Source of the DNA: Spirochaetales bacterium
Lineage (GTDB): Bacteria; Spirochaetota; Spirochaetia; DTKZ01
NCBI GenBank assembly: GCA_031280945.1
Contig: JAITGB010000017.1
Coordinates: 1-5,126, forward strand
Length of the DNA stretch: 5,126 nucleotides
Reading direction: 5' to 3'
Shown here: one piece after another, positions 5,107-5,126 of the stretch
Layout: every line of letters begins with the position of its first letter
Numbering within the stretch: the first letter of the stretch is position 1
The notes under the pieces: generated by a model
The model's input: the letters and a program-made list of their open reading frames with translations, nothing else
The model's database searches: none
What the model was told of the DNA's origin: nothing
Program-made: the position numbers and the translations under genes

Positions 5107-5112
5107 GTTATA
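5107..5112 (-). promoter_or_regulatory. Candidate -10 box
   Basis: TATAAC on the minus strand is a 5/6 match to TATAAT. The -35 position would fall beyond the window edge, so it cannot be tested here. The predicted start near 5100 faces the lipoprotein gene. Confidence 0.35.
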
Positions 5113-5126
5113 AGAGACGCGGGAAA

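Noticed and set aside
1..5126. CRISPR array, tRNA, rRNA or insertion sequence
   Set aside because: No regularly spaced direct repeats, no cloverleaf or rRNA-like sequence, and no transposase frame.

Overview
The window looks like chromosomal DNA of a spirochaete, most likely a Treponema-type (Treponematales) bacterium. The evidence is an archaeal/spirochaete-type UMP kinase, two signal-peptide-II lipoproteins with relaxed lipoboxes (HSGC, FAGC), and a small secreted protein with an N-x-TG / VYVSP / WG-D-L pattern that I associate with treponemes. Species-level placement is not possible from this window. Most of the DNA is GC-rich, except the lipoprotein gene at the right edge.

Layout: (1) 1-642, plus strand: the body and C-terminus of a UMP kinase (pyrH, TIGR02076-like); its true start lies before the window. 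(2) 643-699: a 57-nt convergent gap with no clear terminator. (3) 3626 down to 700, minus strand: a compact three-gene run of small secreted protein, PflX-type radical SAM protein, and TPR-like lipoprotein. The gaps are 21 nt and a 4-nt ATGA overlap, so this is probably one operon. (4) 3627-4127: about 500 nt without a convincing gene. It holds an array of short-loop perfect hairpins, repeated AAAACCCTGCGC-like modules and an AT-rich dyad with a promoter-like TATACT. The last hairpin doubles as the probable terminator of the next gene. (5) 4997 down to 4128, minus strand: an AT-richer lipoprotein of no family I recognise. (6) 4998-5126: its upstream region, with a perfect Shine-Dalgarno sequence and a foldable element that can form a three-way junction and carries an anti-SD copy.

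How the parts relate: the kinase is housekeeping pyrimidine metabolism and is unrelated to the rest. The three-gene operon puts two envelope/periplasmic proteins around one cytosolic radical SAM enzyme of unknown substrate; the coupling is visible but the shared job is not. The most interesting items are the possible switch-like leader of the right-hand lipoprotein gene, the hairpin array, and a sharp change of GC skew inside the operon that could mark a replichore boundary or an old rearrangement. No complete mobile element, CRISPR array, tRNA or rRNA was seen.
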